Assembly (NCBI GenBank): GCA_035693785.1
Contig: DASSFZ010000343.1
Coordinates: 1-13,019, forward strand
DNA: 13,019 nt
Reading direction: 5' to 3'
Source of the DNA: DASSFZ01 sp035693785
Lineage (GTDB): Bacteria; Chloroflexota; Anaerolineae; Fen-1058
In this document: positions 1 to 6,380 of the stretch, one piece after another
Layout of the letters: the number at the start of each line of letters is the position of its first letter
Position numbering within the stretch: the stretch's first letter is position 1
Translations under genes and position numbers: made by a program
The notes under the pieces: model-generated
What the model was told of the DNA's origin: nothing
The model's database searches: none
The model's input: only the letters and a program-made list of their open reading frames with translations

Positions 1-1420
1 TGCCCCACAGACCTCCCCAGCTTATGCCGCAAGCCCCCATCGGAATAGGTTCGTCGGAAGCAGCTCCTGCCCAAAGGTCGCAATAATTGGGATCAGGGGT
101 GGGTGAGGCGAAAGGAGCGATATTGCTGTTTTGCGCGTTGCTCCCGGCATTCCACGTGAAAGCGACATACCAAGTTACCTGATCGCTAGAGAGTTCGATG
201 GTTACCCAGTCCATTCCGATAGAGCCTGTAGTGCCCGTCTCACGTTCGTAGTACACGAAGTCCCAGCCAGGTCCGTCAAGAATCCCGTTATTGGCCCCGA
301 GGTCGAGGATGAGCTCCTGCCCCGGCGCGACGTACGACCAGTTGCCGTCGGGCGGGCCTCCCGCATTTCCGCAGTCGGGCGGCGCAGGCGGTGGGCAGGA
401 GGGCGGGGGAGTGGGATACGGATTGCTGACCGCGCCGGTCGTGCCGCTCGCCTCGGGGCTGTTGCCTGACTCCTGGACTGTGTCCGCGCCGCGCACGACG
501 AAATAGTAGGTTGTGCCGCTGCTCAACCCGCTCACGACGTAACTCGTGGCCGTGCCGGCGCTGGCGACGAAGCTGTATGGCCCGCCCGGAACCGTGCTGA
601 TGTACACGTTGTATCCCACGAAATCGGCGTCCAACGCGCTCTCGTTCGACCAGACCAGACTAATCAGGGAGGAGCTTGTATTCACGACCGCGAGACTTGA
701 CGGCGCAGGCGGAGGCGGGTTCACGGTCGGCGTGATGGACGGCGTGTTGGTGGGCGTAACCGACGTCGGGCTTGGCGTATAGGTCAACGTCGCCGCGTTC
801 GTAGAACTCGGCGTATTCGTCGGCGACGGCGTCACACTCGGCGGCGAAGTCGGCGTCCACGTCGCCGTATTCGGCGGTGGCGGCGGTGGCGGCGGCGGTG
901 GCGGCGGCGCAGACGTATTCGTCGCCGTCGGGATCACAGGCGTCGGGCTTGGGATGAAGGTCGGCGTTGCCGTTCGCACGCGAGTCGAGGTCGGCGTAAA
1001 GGTTCGCGTGCGCGATGGCGTAGCAGTCGGCGTGCGGGTTGAGGGCGGTGTGCGCGTGGGCGTGCGCGTTGCCCTCGGCGTGGCCGTCACCTGCGCGACG
1101 TCCGTCGGCCCCGGCGTGAACTGCCCCGCCGGCACGGTGATGATCGTCCCCGGCTTGGGCGTGACGCGCAGCCCGGCTTCGTCTGTCGCCAGCAGCATGG
1201 CAACCTGTTCGGCGTCGACTGCCGGCAGCGTGGCGCCGACTTGAAGACTATAGTCGGCTGTCGAGTTGGGCTGAAGGCCGGCAGGGACGACCAGCCAGCC
1301 GATACCCTGCTGCCCAACCGAGGACAGCGCAATCAGGACGATGCAGGCCAGGCCGGCCAGGATCATCAACACGTACGGCAGCCTGGCCGCGATCGGCTCA
1401 CGGCGCGGCTGGCGGCTCAT
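1..1420 (-). CDS. Membrane-anchored Thr/Pro-rich surface protein with FN3 domain (C-terminus beyond window)
   Basis: An open frame reads from ATG at 1420 to the left edge without a stop (473 complete codons), so the C-terminus is missing. Residues about 14-36 form one hydrophobic segment after a basic start (MSRQPRRE), consistent with an N-terminal membrane anchor or uncleaved signal. Residues about 102-240 are a low-complexity Thr/Pro/Ser linker with TPT, TPS and TNT units and a run of 12 prolines. Residues about 241-329 resemble a fibronectin type III domain (GYNVYIST, TSYVVSGLSSGTTYYFVV). After a Pro/Cys-rich hinge with two cysteines, residues about 352 onward (GPPDGNW, LDLG, DGPGWDFVYYE) look like a beta-sandwich domain of bacterial surface proteins. 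Its ATG overlaps the kinase stop (ATGA) and lacks a clear Shine-Dalgarno, suggesting translational coupling. Role is inferred to be extracellular, perhaps binding or structural; the ligand is unknown. Confidence 0.85.
   Translation of the reverse strand, partial: MSRQPRREPIAARLPYVLMILAGLACIVLIALSSVGQQGIGWLVVPAGLQPNSTADYSLQVGATLPAVDAEQVAMLLATDEAGLRVTPKPGTIITVPAGQFTPGPTDVAQVTATPRATRTPTRTPPSTRTPTATPSRTRTFTPTSTRVRTATPTFIPSPTPVIPTATNTSAPPPPPPPPPPPPNTATWTPTSPPSVTPSPTNTPSSTNAATLTYTPSPTSVTPTNTPSITPTVNPPPPAPSSLAVVNTSSSLISLVWSNESALDADFVGYNVYISTVPGGPYSFVASAGTATSYVVSGLSSGTTYYFVVRGADTVQESGNSPEASGTTGAVSNPYPTPPPSCPPPAPPDCGNAGGPPDGNWSYVAPGQELILDLGANNGILDGPGWDFVYYERETGTTGSIGMDWVTIELSSDQVTWYVAFTWNAGSNAQNSNIAPFASPTPDPNYCDLWAGAASDEPIPMGACGISWGGLWG
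872..909 (-). repeat. Proline-codon run (12 CCG/CCA codons) inside the surface protein
   Basis: Twelve consecutive CCG or CCA codons encode an uninterrupted polyproline stretch in the Thr/Pro linker. Such runs stall ribosomes unless EF-P or related factors act. The GGC/GGT-type simple sequence could also vary in length by slippage, in steps that would keep the frame only if multiples of three. Confidence 0.85.
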
Positions 1421-3666
1421 GTTCGCGCGTCTTGAGGCATTTTAACGACCGGCAGCTCGTCGTCGACCTCTTCGATAGGCAGGAGCAGGCGGAAGGTGCT
1501 GCCTTTACCGACGACGCTGTGCACTTCGACTTTCCCATGATGCGCTTCGGCGACCGCCTTCACGATGTACAGCCCCAGTCCCACACCACGCTCGTTGGAA
1601 TGGACGCGTGTGGTCGAGCGGAAGAACCGCGTGAACAAGAATTTCTGATCTTCCGGCGTGATGCCCGTGCCGGTGTCCTGGACACTGATGGATACCGCCT
1701 CGGCATCGCCCGCTACGCTGACCGTGGCCCGGCCGCCCGGCTCCGTATAGTGGTAGGCGTTGCTGACCAGTTGCCTGATGGCCCAGTTCAGGCGGCGGCG
1801 ATCGCCTGTGATCGCCACCGGCTCGGGCGCGAGGTTCACCTCCAGCGCGAGCTCCTTCTCCGCGAACCGCCTCCGCCATTCGCTGAGCGCCACGTCGACC
1901 AGCTCGTTCAGGTCGATGCGCTCCCGGCGCAGGCTCATCGCCCCGGCCTCCATCTGCGAGATGTCGAGAAGCTCGGTGATCATCGCCACCAGCGAATCGG
2001 CGTGCCGGTTGATGATGTTCAGGAACTCCAGGTACTTCTCAGGTATCTCGCTGCCGCCGGTCTGCAGTATCAGGTCGCTGTAGCCTTTGACGGCCGTGAG
2101 CGGAGTGCGCAGCTCGTGCGACATCTGCTCGATGAAGTGATCCTTCAAGCGGTCTATCTCGGCCTCGCGCGTGACGTCGCGCAGGACGATGACCGTGCCG
2201 AGTTGATGACCTTCGGGGATGATGACGGGCGCGGCGTGCGTGCTGATGGTGCGGTTGTTCAGCTCGAAGCGGCGCACCTCGGCGCTGTCGATGAGCGCCA
2301 TGCTCTCGGGCGGCGGCTCGATCGGATTCATCGGCTGCTCGCGGAACGTGCCCGTCATGAAATCGGCAGACAAGTCGCCCAGGATGTGCTCGGCTGCGGC
2401 GTTCATCATGATGATGCGGCCCTGCGGATCGAGCACCAGCACGCCATCGGCGATGCTGGACAGGATCGCGCGGATCTTGAACGCTTCTTCGCGATGCGCC
2501 CGCAGCAGCAGCTCCAGATCGCGCGTGCGCTCCTGCAGCTTGTAGGTCATGTCGTCGAATGTGTTTGCCAGCAGGCCGATCTCGTCGCCGCCGGCCAGCC
2601 CCGTGCGCTGATTCAGGTCGCCGCTCGCGACGGCCTGCGAGGTGCGCACCAGTTGCAGGACGGGCGCGATGAGGCGGCGTGACAGCAGGAAACCGACGAC
2701 GACGACCCCCAGCGCCATCGCTGTGAAGATGAAGGCGAAGAGCAGCCGGCTGTCCGCGCTCTTGAGGAAAATGAAATCGCTCGGAAGACCGACGGAGTAG
2801 GCGCCGATCACGCTCTGGCGAATCTGGAGGGGAGCGTAGAGCAATCGATACGGCGTGGAGCCGTGCTGCAAGTCGCCGCTCAGGTACTCGGGAGCAGCCG
2901 CTCGCGCAAAGATCTCGTTGATTTGATCCGGAGGGAGACGATTCTGGTCAGGAGGGCCTCCCTCACCCAGCAGTGTCGTGCCAAGGAGATCGCCGTTCGT
3001 GTCATACGCGCTGATGCGCGCAGCCGCCTGCTGGTCGATCGAGCGCAGGGCACGATCGAGCCGCGTGCCGATCAGGATCGCGCCGAACAACTTTCCGCCA
3101 TCCTCCAGGGGACCTGCCGTGACGAGGTATGGCTGGCCGGACCGGAACTGAATCCCCGCGAACTTATCGCCGAATTCGTCAGATTCGCCCCGGAGCGCGC
3201 GCTTGAGCGGCTCGAATTCTCCGAATGGAAAGTTGTTGGCTTCGGTATAGTCTCCGTTCGGCGTGCGGTCAAGTCCGACCAGGACGATAGGCTGGAGGTC
3301 GACGATCCATACACTGTCTACGGATCGACTCCGCGCCGGGCCGTCAACGAGTGCGCGTATCGTGGGCAAATCGCGGGCGGCGACGGCATCCTGCACTCCC
3401 TCCGTCGCAGCCAGAATGCGCCACATGTCGAGATGCCTCTGCTCGATACCCACGAAACCTTCGCCGGCGACCCGGGCTGCGTCGGCTAACTGGTTGGCGA
3501 AGCGCTCCGCGAACGAGTCGGTGACGTAGCGCGTCACGATGAAGACGCCGACGAACGCGACTGCAAACGTAAGGACAAGGTAGGGAATGGTAACTTTGCC
3601 GCGTATGCCCAGGTTCAGGGGACGGCGAGCCGTGGTGGCAGTCTGGGGGTTGGCAAGTTGGTTCAT
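1417..3666 (-). CDS. Membrane sensor histidine kinase (Cache-like sensor, HAMP, PAS, HisKA, HATPase_c)
   Basis: This 749-residue protein has the order of a transmembrane two-component sensor. A membrane helix lies at about 28-46, followed by an extracytoplasmic region (about 50-300) that resembles a Cache sensor (PYLVTAGPL near 179-187). A second helix spans about 308-328. HAMP follows at about 329-382, with DEIGLLANTFDDM as its conserved end. A PAS domain (about 398-500; IADGVLVLDPQGRI) precedes HisKA, with the phospho-acceptor His517 in MSHELRTPLT. HATPase_c shows the N box (QLVSNAYHYT, Asn636), the G1 box (DTGTGI, 664-669) and the G2 box (GVGLGLYIVK). All key residues are intact, so it should be active. 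The class resembles PhoR/WalK-type kinases. No response regulator is visible in the window; its partner must lie elsewhere. Start ATG 3666 has an AGGGG-like ribosome site upstream. The stop overlaps the downstream surface-protein start. Confidence 0.96.
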   Translation of the reverse strand: MNQLANPQTATTARRPLNLGIRGKVTIPYLVLTFAVAFVGVFIVTRYVTDSFAERFANQLADAARVAGEGFVGIEQRHLDMWRILAATEGVQDAVAARDLPTIRALVDGPARSRSVDSVWIVDLQPIVLVGLDRTPNGDYTEANNFPFGEFEPLKRALRGESDEFGDKFAGIQFRSGQPYLVTAGPLEDGGKLFGAILIGTRLDRALRSIDQQAAARISAYDTNGDLLGTTLLGEGGPPDQNRLPPDQINEIFARAAAPEYLSGDLQHGSTPYRLLYAPLQIRQSVIGAYSVGLPSDFIFLKSADSRLLFAFIFTAMALGVVVVGFLLSRRLIAPVLQLVRTSQAVASGDLNQRTGLAGGDEIGLLANTFDDMTYKLQERTRDLELLLRAHREEAFKIRAILSSIADGVLVLDPQGRIIMMNAAAEHILGDLSADFMTGTFREQPMNPIEPPPESMALIDSAEVRRFELNNRTISTHAAPVIIPEGHQLGTVIVLRDVTREAEIDRLKDHFIEQMSHELRTPLTAVKGYSDLILQTGGSEIPEKYLEFLNIINRHADSLVAMITELLDISQMEAGAMSLRRERIDLNELVDVALSEWRRRFAEKELALEVNLAPEPVAITGDRRRLNWAIRQLVSNAYHYTEPGGRATVSVAGDAEAVSISVQDTGTGITPEDQKFLFTRFFRSTTRVHSNERGVGLGLYIVKAVAEAHHGKVEVHSVVGKGSTFRLLLPIEEVDDELPVVKMPQDART

Positions 3667-3731
3667 TCGGGCCCCTGCTGAGGTCGTCGGATGATGCCGA
3701 AGAAAGGGGCAGCTACCTCGATTTGTCCAAA

Positions 3732-3760
3732 ATCATAGCATATCTGGAATGGCCGGTCAA
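3732..3760 (-). promoter_or_regulatory. Sigma70-type promoter for the histidine kinase operon
   Basis: On the minus strand TTGACC (3755-3760) and TATGAT (3732-3737) are separated by exactly 17 bp, five of six consensus matches each. The predicted transcription start near 3725 gives a leader of about 60 nt before the kinase ATG. Confidence 0.8.
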
Positions 3761-3944
3761 CGCGTCCGGCGTTCCCACTTGTGATTTGTAACTGAAACGA
3801 AATCGAGTTGGTATGATTCAGGTCAGAGTTGCTGCAGCACTTTGACACGCCCTCTCAGAGCCTATCCCAAAACCACCGAAGCGCGGACTTTACTGGAGTT
3901 TAGCAAATCGCTGGAGTGCAGCCTCACTTGCCCGCGCAGCGCCT

Positions 3945-4000
3945 GTCCTGAGCCTTGCCCTGAGCGTAGCCGAAGGGGCAGTCGAAGGGGCAGCCGAAGG
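3945..4000. repeat. Short palindromic/tandem GCCGAAGGGG-type repeat cluster
   Basis: CGAAGGGGCAG occurs twice in tandem with a 12-bp period (3971-3982, 3983-3994) and a third partial unit (3995-4000). It is preceded by partly complementary CCTGAGC/CCCTGAGC motifs that can fold with it. A related GCAGTCGAAGGGA occurs near 12086-12096. This is a dispersed repeat type and does not appear to be coding. Confidence 0.6.
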
Positions 4001-4021
4001 AATGCGGAGTGGGGTCAGGCT

Positions 4022-4071
4022 GCCATATCTGGCGGTTGGAGGCTTTAGCCTGCTTGACCGCCAGATATGGC
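4022..4071. repeat. Perfect 15-bp inverted repeat (hairpin) in the element downstream of ruvA
   Basis: GCCATATCTGGCGGT (4022-4036) is perfectly complementary to 4057-4071 with a 20-nt loop, which itself contains GGCT-TT-AGCC. It could act as a transcription-stopping or RNA-stabilising hairpin after ruvA on the minus strand. However, no T-run follows on either side, so a classical intrinsic terminator is not shown. Confidence 0.7.
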
Positions 4072-4174
4072 TGTCGCCAAAATCCGGCAGACTCTAGTCC
4101 GCCTCAGATGCGGCAGGCCGAAACCTGCATTTCAGTTATCGGATGGGTTCTAATGCCGGCCCGAGCGGCAGGCG

Positions 4175-4756
4175 TCAGGGACGCGCGAAGTAGGCCAGCG
4201 CGAGACGCAATCGCTCCTCGACGCTCGCACCGCTGCCTCGCGGGACGCTCGCCATCGCCGCCTGCGCCTCGGCGATGCTGTAGCCCAGCGCCGTTAATGC
4301 GCCGACGATCTCGACGTCGTCGTCGGCGAATGCGGCGGGCCAGGGCACACCGGGTACCGCGCCGATCTTGTCCTTGAGATGGAGGATCACCGCCTTCGCC
4401 GTCTTTGCGCCGACGCCGGGCACGCGCGTGAGCACGTCGATTTCTTCGGCGGCGATAGCCTGCCGCAGCCGCTCGGGCGGCGCCCCGGCCAGGATGCTCA
4501 GCGCCACCCTGGGGCCGATGCCGCTGACGCCGAGCAGCAGCTCGAACAGCGCGAGCTCCTCTTCGCTGGCGAAGCCGTAAAGCGCGATCTCGTTCTCGCG
4601 CACGTGCATATGCGTGAACAGATCGACGCTGCGCGACCGCCCGGCCAGCTCGCGCGCCGCAGCCGAGGCGCGCACGTGGAAACCAACGTCGCCCACGCTG
4701 ACGATCAGACCGTCCTTATCGATCGACTCCACTGTGCCGCGCAGCCGCGCGATCAT
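4175..4756 (-). CDS. ruvA: Holliday junction branch migration protein RuvA
   Basis: RuvA binds four-way DNA junctions as a tetramer and loads the RuvB ATPase for branch migration. The 193-residue length is typical. Residues 1-63 form the OB-fold domain (MIARLRGTVE at the start; HVRENEIALYGF before the hinge). Two helix-hairpin-helix motifs follow: GVSGIGPRVALSIL (76-89) and VPGVGAKTAKAVILHLKDKI (112-131). A flexible acidic linker leads to the C-terminal RuvB-contact domain (about 147-193; ALTALGYSIAEAQAAM). The start ATG at 4756 overlaps the ruvC stop by ATGA, so the two are translationally coupled. Downstream there is no ruvB; instead a MITE-like element begins 23 bp beyond the stop. ruvB must be elsewhere, which is common outside the Proteobacteria. 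Confidence 0.97.
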   Translation of the reverse strand: MIARLRGTVESIDKDGLIVSVGDVGFHVRASAAARELAGRSRSVDLFTHMHVRENEIALYGFASEEELALFELLLGVSGIGPRVALSILAGAPPERLRQAIAAEEIDVLTRVPGVGAKTAKAVILHLKDKIGAVPGVPWPAAFADDDVEIVGALTALGYSIAEAQAAMASVPRGSGASVEERLRLALAYFARP

Positions 4757-5250
4757 GGCGCGCCTCCCGCCAGGTCCCGAATCCGCGACGAGTGCAAATG
4801 GCAGATGGCGATGGCCAGCGCGTCGGCCGCGTCGTCCGGCCTGGGGACCTCCGGCAATCCTATCAGGACTCGCACCATCTCTTGAATCTGTTTCTTGTCT
4901 GCGCGGCCGTAGCCCGTGATGGCCTGTTTCACCTCGAGCGGCGTGTACTCGGCCACCGGAAGCCCGGCCTGTGCCAGGGCCAGCAGCACGACGCCGCGCG
5001 CATGTCCCACGGCCAGCGCCGTGCGCGCATTGCGGCTGAAAAAAATCTGCTCCACCGCCGCAGACGCGGGCCGGTGGAGCCGGATGAGATCGCCGAGCGC
5101 GCGATGCAGCAGAACGAGCCGCTGCGGCAGCGCCAGGTCGGGCGGTGTGGTGATCACGCCGTAGGCTACGGCTCGGAGCGAGCTTCCCTCTTCGCGGATA
5201 AAGCCATAGCCGGTAATGGCCGTGCCCGGGTCGATGCCAAGGAAGATCAT
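4753..5250 (-). CDS. ruvC: Crossover junction endodeoxyribonuclease RuvC
   Basis: RuvC is the Holliday junction resolvase: a dimer that nicks opposing strands with an RNase H-like metal-ion site. The 165-residue protein has all four acidic catalytic residues: Asp7 in GIDPGT, Glu67 in VEQIFF, and Asp140 and Asp143 in DDAADALA. The GRADKKQIQEMV segment (115-126) matches the conserved basic DNA-contact region. It overlaps ruvA by ATGA. Its ATG at 5250 lies directly against an inverted heptamer array, and I see no good Shine-Dalgarno in the 20 nt upstream (CCTCCAATCTCTAAGAC). Initiation may therefore be weak, leaderless-like or dependent on the array structure. Confidence 0.97.
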   Translation of the reverse strand: MIFLGIDPGTAITGYGFIREEGSSLRAVAYGVITTPPDLALPQRLVLLHRALGDLIRLHRPASAAVEQIFFSRNARTALAVGHARGVVLLALAQAGLPVAEYTPLEVKQAITGYGRADKKQIQEMVRVLIGLPEVPRPDDAADALAIAICHLHSSRIRDLAGGAP

Positions 5251-5257
5251 GTCTTAG

Positions 5258-5339
5258 AGATTGGAGGCTGGAGATTGGAGGTTAGATCGTCGGCTGGCCA
5301 GCCTCCAACTTCCAACCTCCAACTTCTAACCTCTAACTT
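5258..5339. repeat. Inverted array of 7-bp tandem repeats between yebC and ruvC
   Basis: Four units of AGRYTRG (5258-5285: AGATTGG, AGGCTGG, AGATTGG, AGGTTAG) are followed, after a 19-bp spacer, by five units of the complementary form CYAACYT (5305-5339: CCAACTT, CCAACCT, CCAACTT, CTAACCT, CTAACTT). The two halves can pair; for example TTGGAGGCTGG (5261-5271) is perfectly complementary to 5298-5308. The array fills nearly the whole 93-bp gap, ending 4 bp after the yebC stop and 8 bp before the ruvC start. It may stop or shape transcription within the operon. Confidence 0.8.
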
Positions 5340-5343
5340 CCAG

Positions 5344-6102
5344 TCACGCTGCCTGCGGCTCGTACCCGGTGACCAGTTCTTCCGGTAGATCGAGGCTGGC
5401 GTACACTTGCTGCACGTCGTCAAGCTCTTCGAGCAGATCGACAACCTGCAGCACGCTCTGCGCGTCGCTCATGCTGAGCGGCGTGAGCTGCCTGGGTTTC
5501 ATCGTCAGCTCGACGGTCTCGGCTTTCAGGCCGGCCTTTTCGAGCGCGCTGTTGACCGCGTGCAGCTCGTTCGGCGCGGTGTAGATTTCCAGGTGATCCT
5601 CGGTGATTTCCACGTCGTCCGCGCCGGCCTCTACGGCGATGTCGAACAGGCGATCCGGGTCGGGGTTGGCGATCGGGATCGAAATGTATCCCTTTTGCTC
5701 GAAATTCCAGGCGACCGCGCCGGACTCGGCCAGGCTCCCGCCACTGCGCGTGAAGATGCGGCGTATATCAGAGACCGTCCGATTCCGATTATCCGTAGTG
5801 ACCTTGACCATCATGGCGATGCCGTGCGGGCCGTATCCTTCGTACATCAGTTCTTCGAATGCAGCGGCGTCTTTGTCGAGACCTGCGCCGCGCCGAATCG
5901 TGCGCTCGATCATGTCTTTGGGCATGCCCGCCGCCTTCGCCTTGTTGACGATCAGGCGCAGCTTGACGTTATTGTCGGGATCGGGGCCGTCGCGCGCGGC
6001 GATGGCGATCTCACGGCCAAGCTTGCTGAACATCTGGCCGCGCCTGGCGTCGTTCGCGCCCTTCTTGCGCTTGATAGTTGCCCAATGGCTGTGACCTGAC
6101 AT
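5344..6102 (-). CDS. yebC: YebC/PmpR (TACO1) family protein
   Basis: The 252-residue protein begins with the family signature MSGHSHWATIKRKKGANDA. It continues with the conserved MFSKLGREI, the KAKAAGMPKDMIERTI segment (about 54-69), YEGYGPHGIAMMV (about 87-99) and TDNRNRT (about 102-108). Length and order are those of full-length YebC (three alpha/beta domains). Members have been described as DNA-binding regulators, and the mitochondrial homologue TACO1 as a translation factor; more recent work assigns bacterial members a role at ribosomes stalled on proline-rich sequences. The gene commonly precedes ruvC, as here. ATG 6102 follows a strong AGGAGAGG site (complement of 6107-6114). Which of the two roles applies in this organism cannot be read from sequence. 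Confidence 0.96.
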   Translation of the reverse strand: MSGHSHWATIKRKKGANDARRGQMFSKLGREIAIAARDGPDPDNNVKLRLIVNKAKAAGMPKDMIERTIRRGAGLDKDAAAFEELMYEGYGPHGIAMMVKVTTDNRNRTVSDIRRIFTRSGGSLAESGAVAWNFEQKGYISIPIANPDPDRLFDIAVEAGADDVEITEDHLEIYTAPNELHAVNSALEKAGLKAETVELTMKPRQLTPLSMSDAQSVLQVVDLLEELDDVQQVYASLDLPEELVTGYEPQAA

Positions 6103-6157
6103 GGCACCTCTCCTGCAATACGCCGAACAGGAAACGCGTCGATTCGCTGTTCCGCTT

Positions 6158-6266
6158 AGAGTCTATCAAAACTACCGGAGTGTGGACTGTGCGTAGCCCC
6201 CTTTAGGGCTAGTCCGCTTCAGATGCCGCAGGCTGAAGCCTGAACTCCAGTTGTCGGATAGGTTCT
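6158..6266. mobile_element. MITE-like non-autonomous element, copy 2 (about 109 bp)
   Basis: The left end AGAGTCTATCAAAAC (6158-6172) and the reverse complement of the right end (AGAACCTATCCGACAAC, 6250-6266) are imperfect inverted repeats. They match the ends of the copy at 3857-4151 in the same orientation, and the right 57 bp align without gaps. TTA flanks both sides (6156-6158 and 6266-6268), which could be a short target duplication of the TA type. The interior is a small palindrome (TAGCCC...GGGCTA). The element lies in the predicted 5' leader of yebC and encodes nothing. Confidence 0.68.
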
Positions 6267-6279
6267 TAGGACGTATCGA

Positions 6280-6294
6280 CCCCGGAAAGCGGGG
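6280..6294. repeat. Small GC hairpin in the yebC leader
   Basis: CCCCG-GAAAG-CGGGG is a 5-bp perfect stem. It would lie near the 5' end of the predicted yebC transcript. No T-run follows on the minus strand, so it is not a clear terminator for the Asp-box gene that ends at 6381. Confidence 0.45.
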
Positions 6295-6318
6295 CCGTTG
6301 ATGTTGATTCTCGATCCG

Positions 6319-6327
6319 ATTATACCA
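6319..6327 (-). promoter_or_regulatory. Extended -10 promoter for yebC-ruvC-ruvA
   Basis: The minus strand reads TGGTATAAT (complement of 6319-6327), a perfect -10 with the TGn extension; TTGCGG stands 18 bp upstream as a poor -35. Transcription would start near 6312 and give a leader of about 210 nt crossing the GC hairpin and MITE copy 2 before yebC. The stretch 6103-6380 otherwise holds no gene. Confidence 0.6.
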
Positions 6328-6380
6328 TAGCGCGACTCTCAGCCGCAACCAAAAGATTAACCACGGATTACATACTATCG

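Larger units (their letters stand above)
3857..4151. mobile_element. MITE-like non-autonomous element, copy 1 (about 295 bp)
   Basis: The left end (AGAGCCTATCCCAAAAC, 3857-3873) and the reverse complement of the right end (AGAACCCATCCGATAAC, 4135-4151) form imperfect 17-bp terminal inverted repeats. The last 57 bp (4095-4151) match 6210-6266 with about nine differences and no gap, and the left 33 bp also match the left end of that second copy. No transposase is encoded. The interior is longer than in copy 2 because it carries a short-repeat cluster (about 3945-4000) and a large hairpin (4022-4071). The stretch 3761-3856, to the left, holds no gene that I can support. No clean target duplication is visible at this copy. 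Confidence 0.65.

Noticed and set aside
1432..2682. A 416-codon open frame on the plus strand opposite the histidine kinase
   Set aside because: It is exactly antisense to HAMP, PAS, HisKA and HATPase coding sequence. Its translation has no domain pattern and is rich in Arg, Gln, His and Asp, as expected from the complement of a GC-rich gene.
3663..3848. A 61-codon minus-strand frame upstream of the kinase
   Set aside because: It runs across the predicted promoter at 3732-3760 and overlaps the kinase start, with no ribosome site or family pattern.
3842..4377. Plus-strand frames across the MITE-like element and the end of ruvA
   Set aside because: Their translations are repeat-derived (for example RSRRGSRRGSRR) or antisense to ruvA.
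5258..5339. A CRISPR array
   Set aside because: Units are 7 bp and contiguous without spacers, and no cas genes are near.
5407..6099. A 230-codon plus-strand frame opposite yebC
   Set aside because: It is a shadow of a strongly conserved gene; there is no ribosome site and no recognisable motif.
3857..6266. A composite transposon carrying the ruv operon
   Set aside because: The two element copies differ in length and by about 16% at their shared ends, there is no transposase, and the cargo is a core housekeeping operon. Independent insertions are simpler.
6280..6294. An intrinsic terminator for the Asp-box operon
   Set aside because: The stem is only 5 bp, lacks a T-run, and lies downstream of the yebC promoter, so it would stop the yebC transcript.
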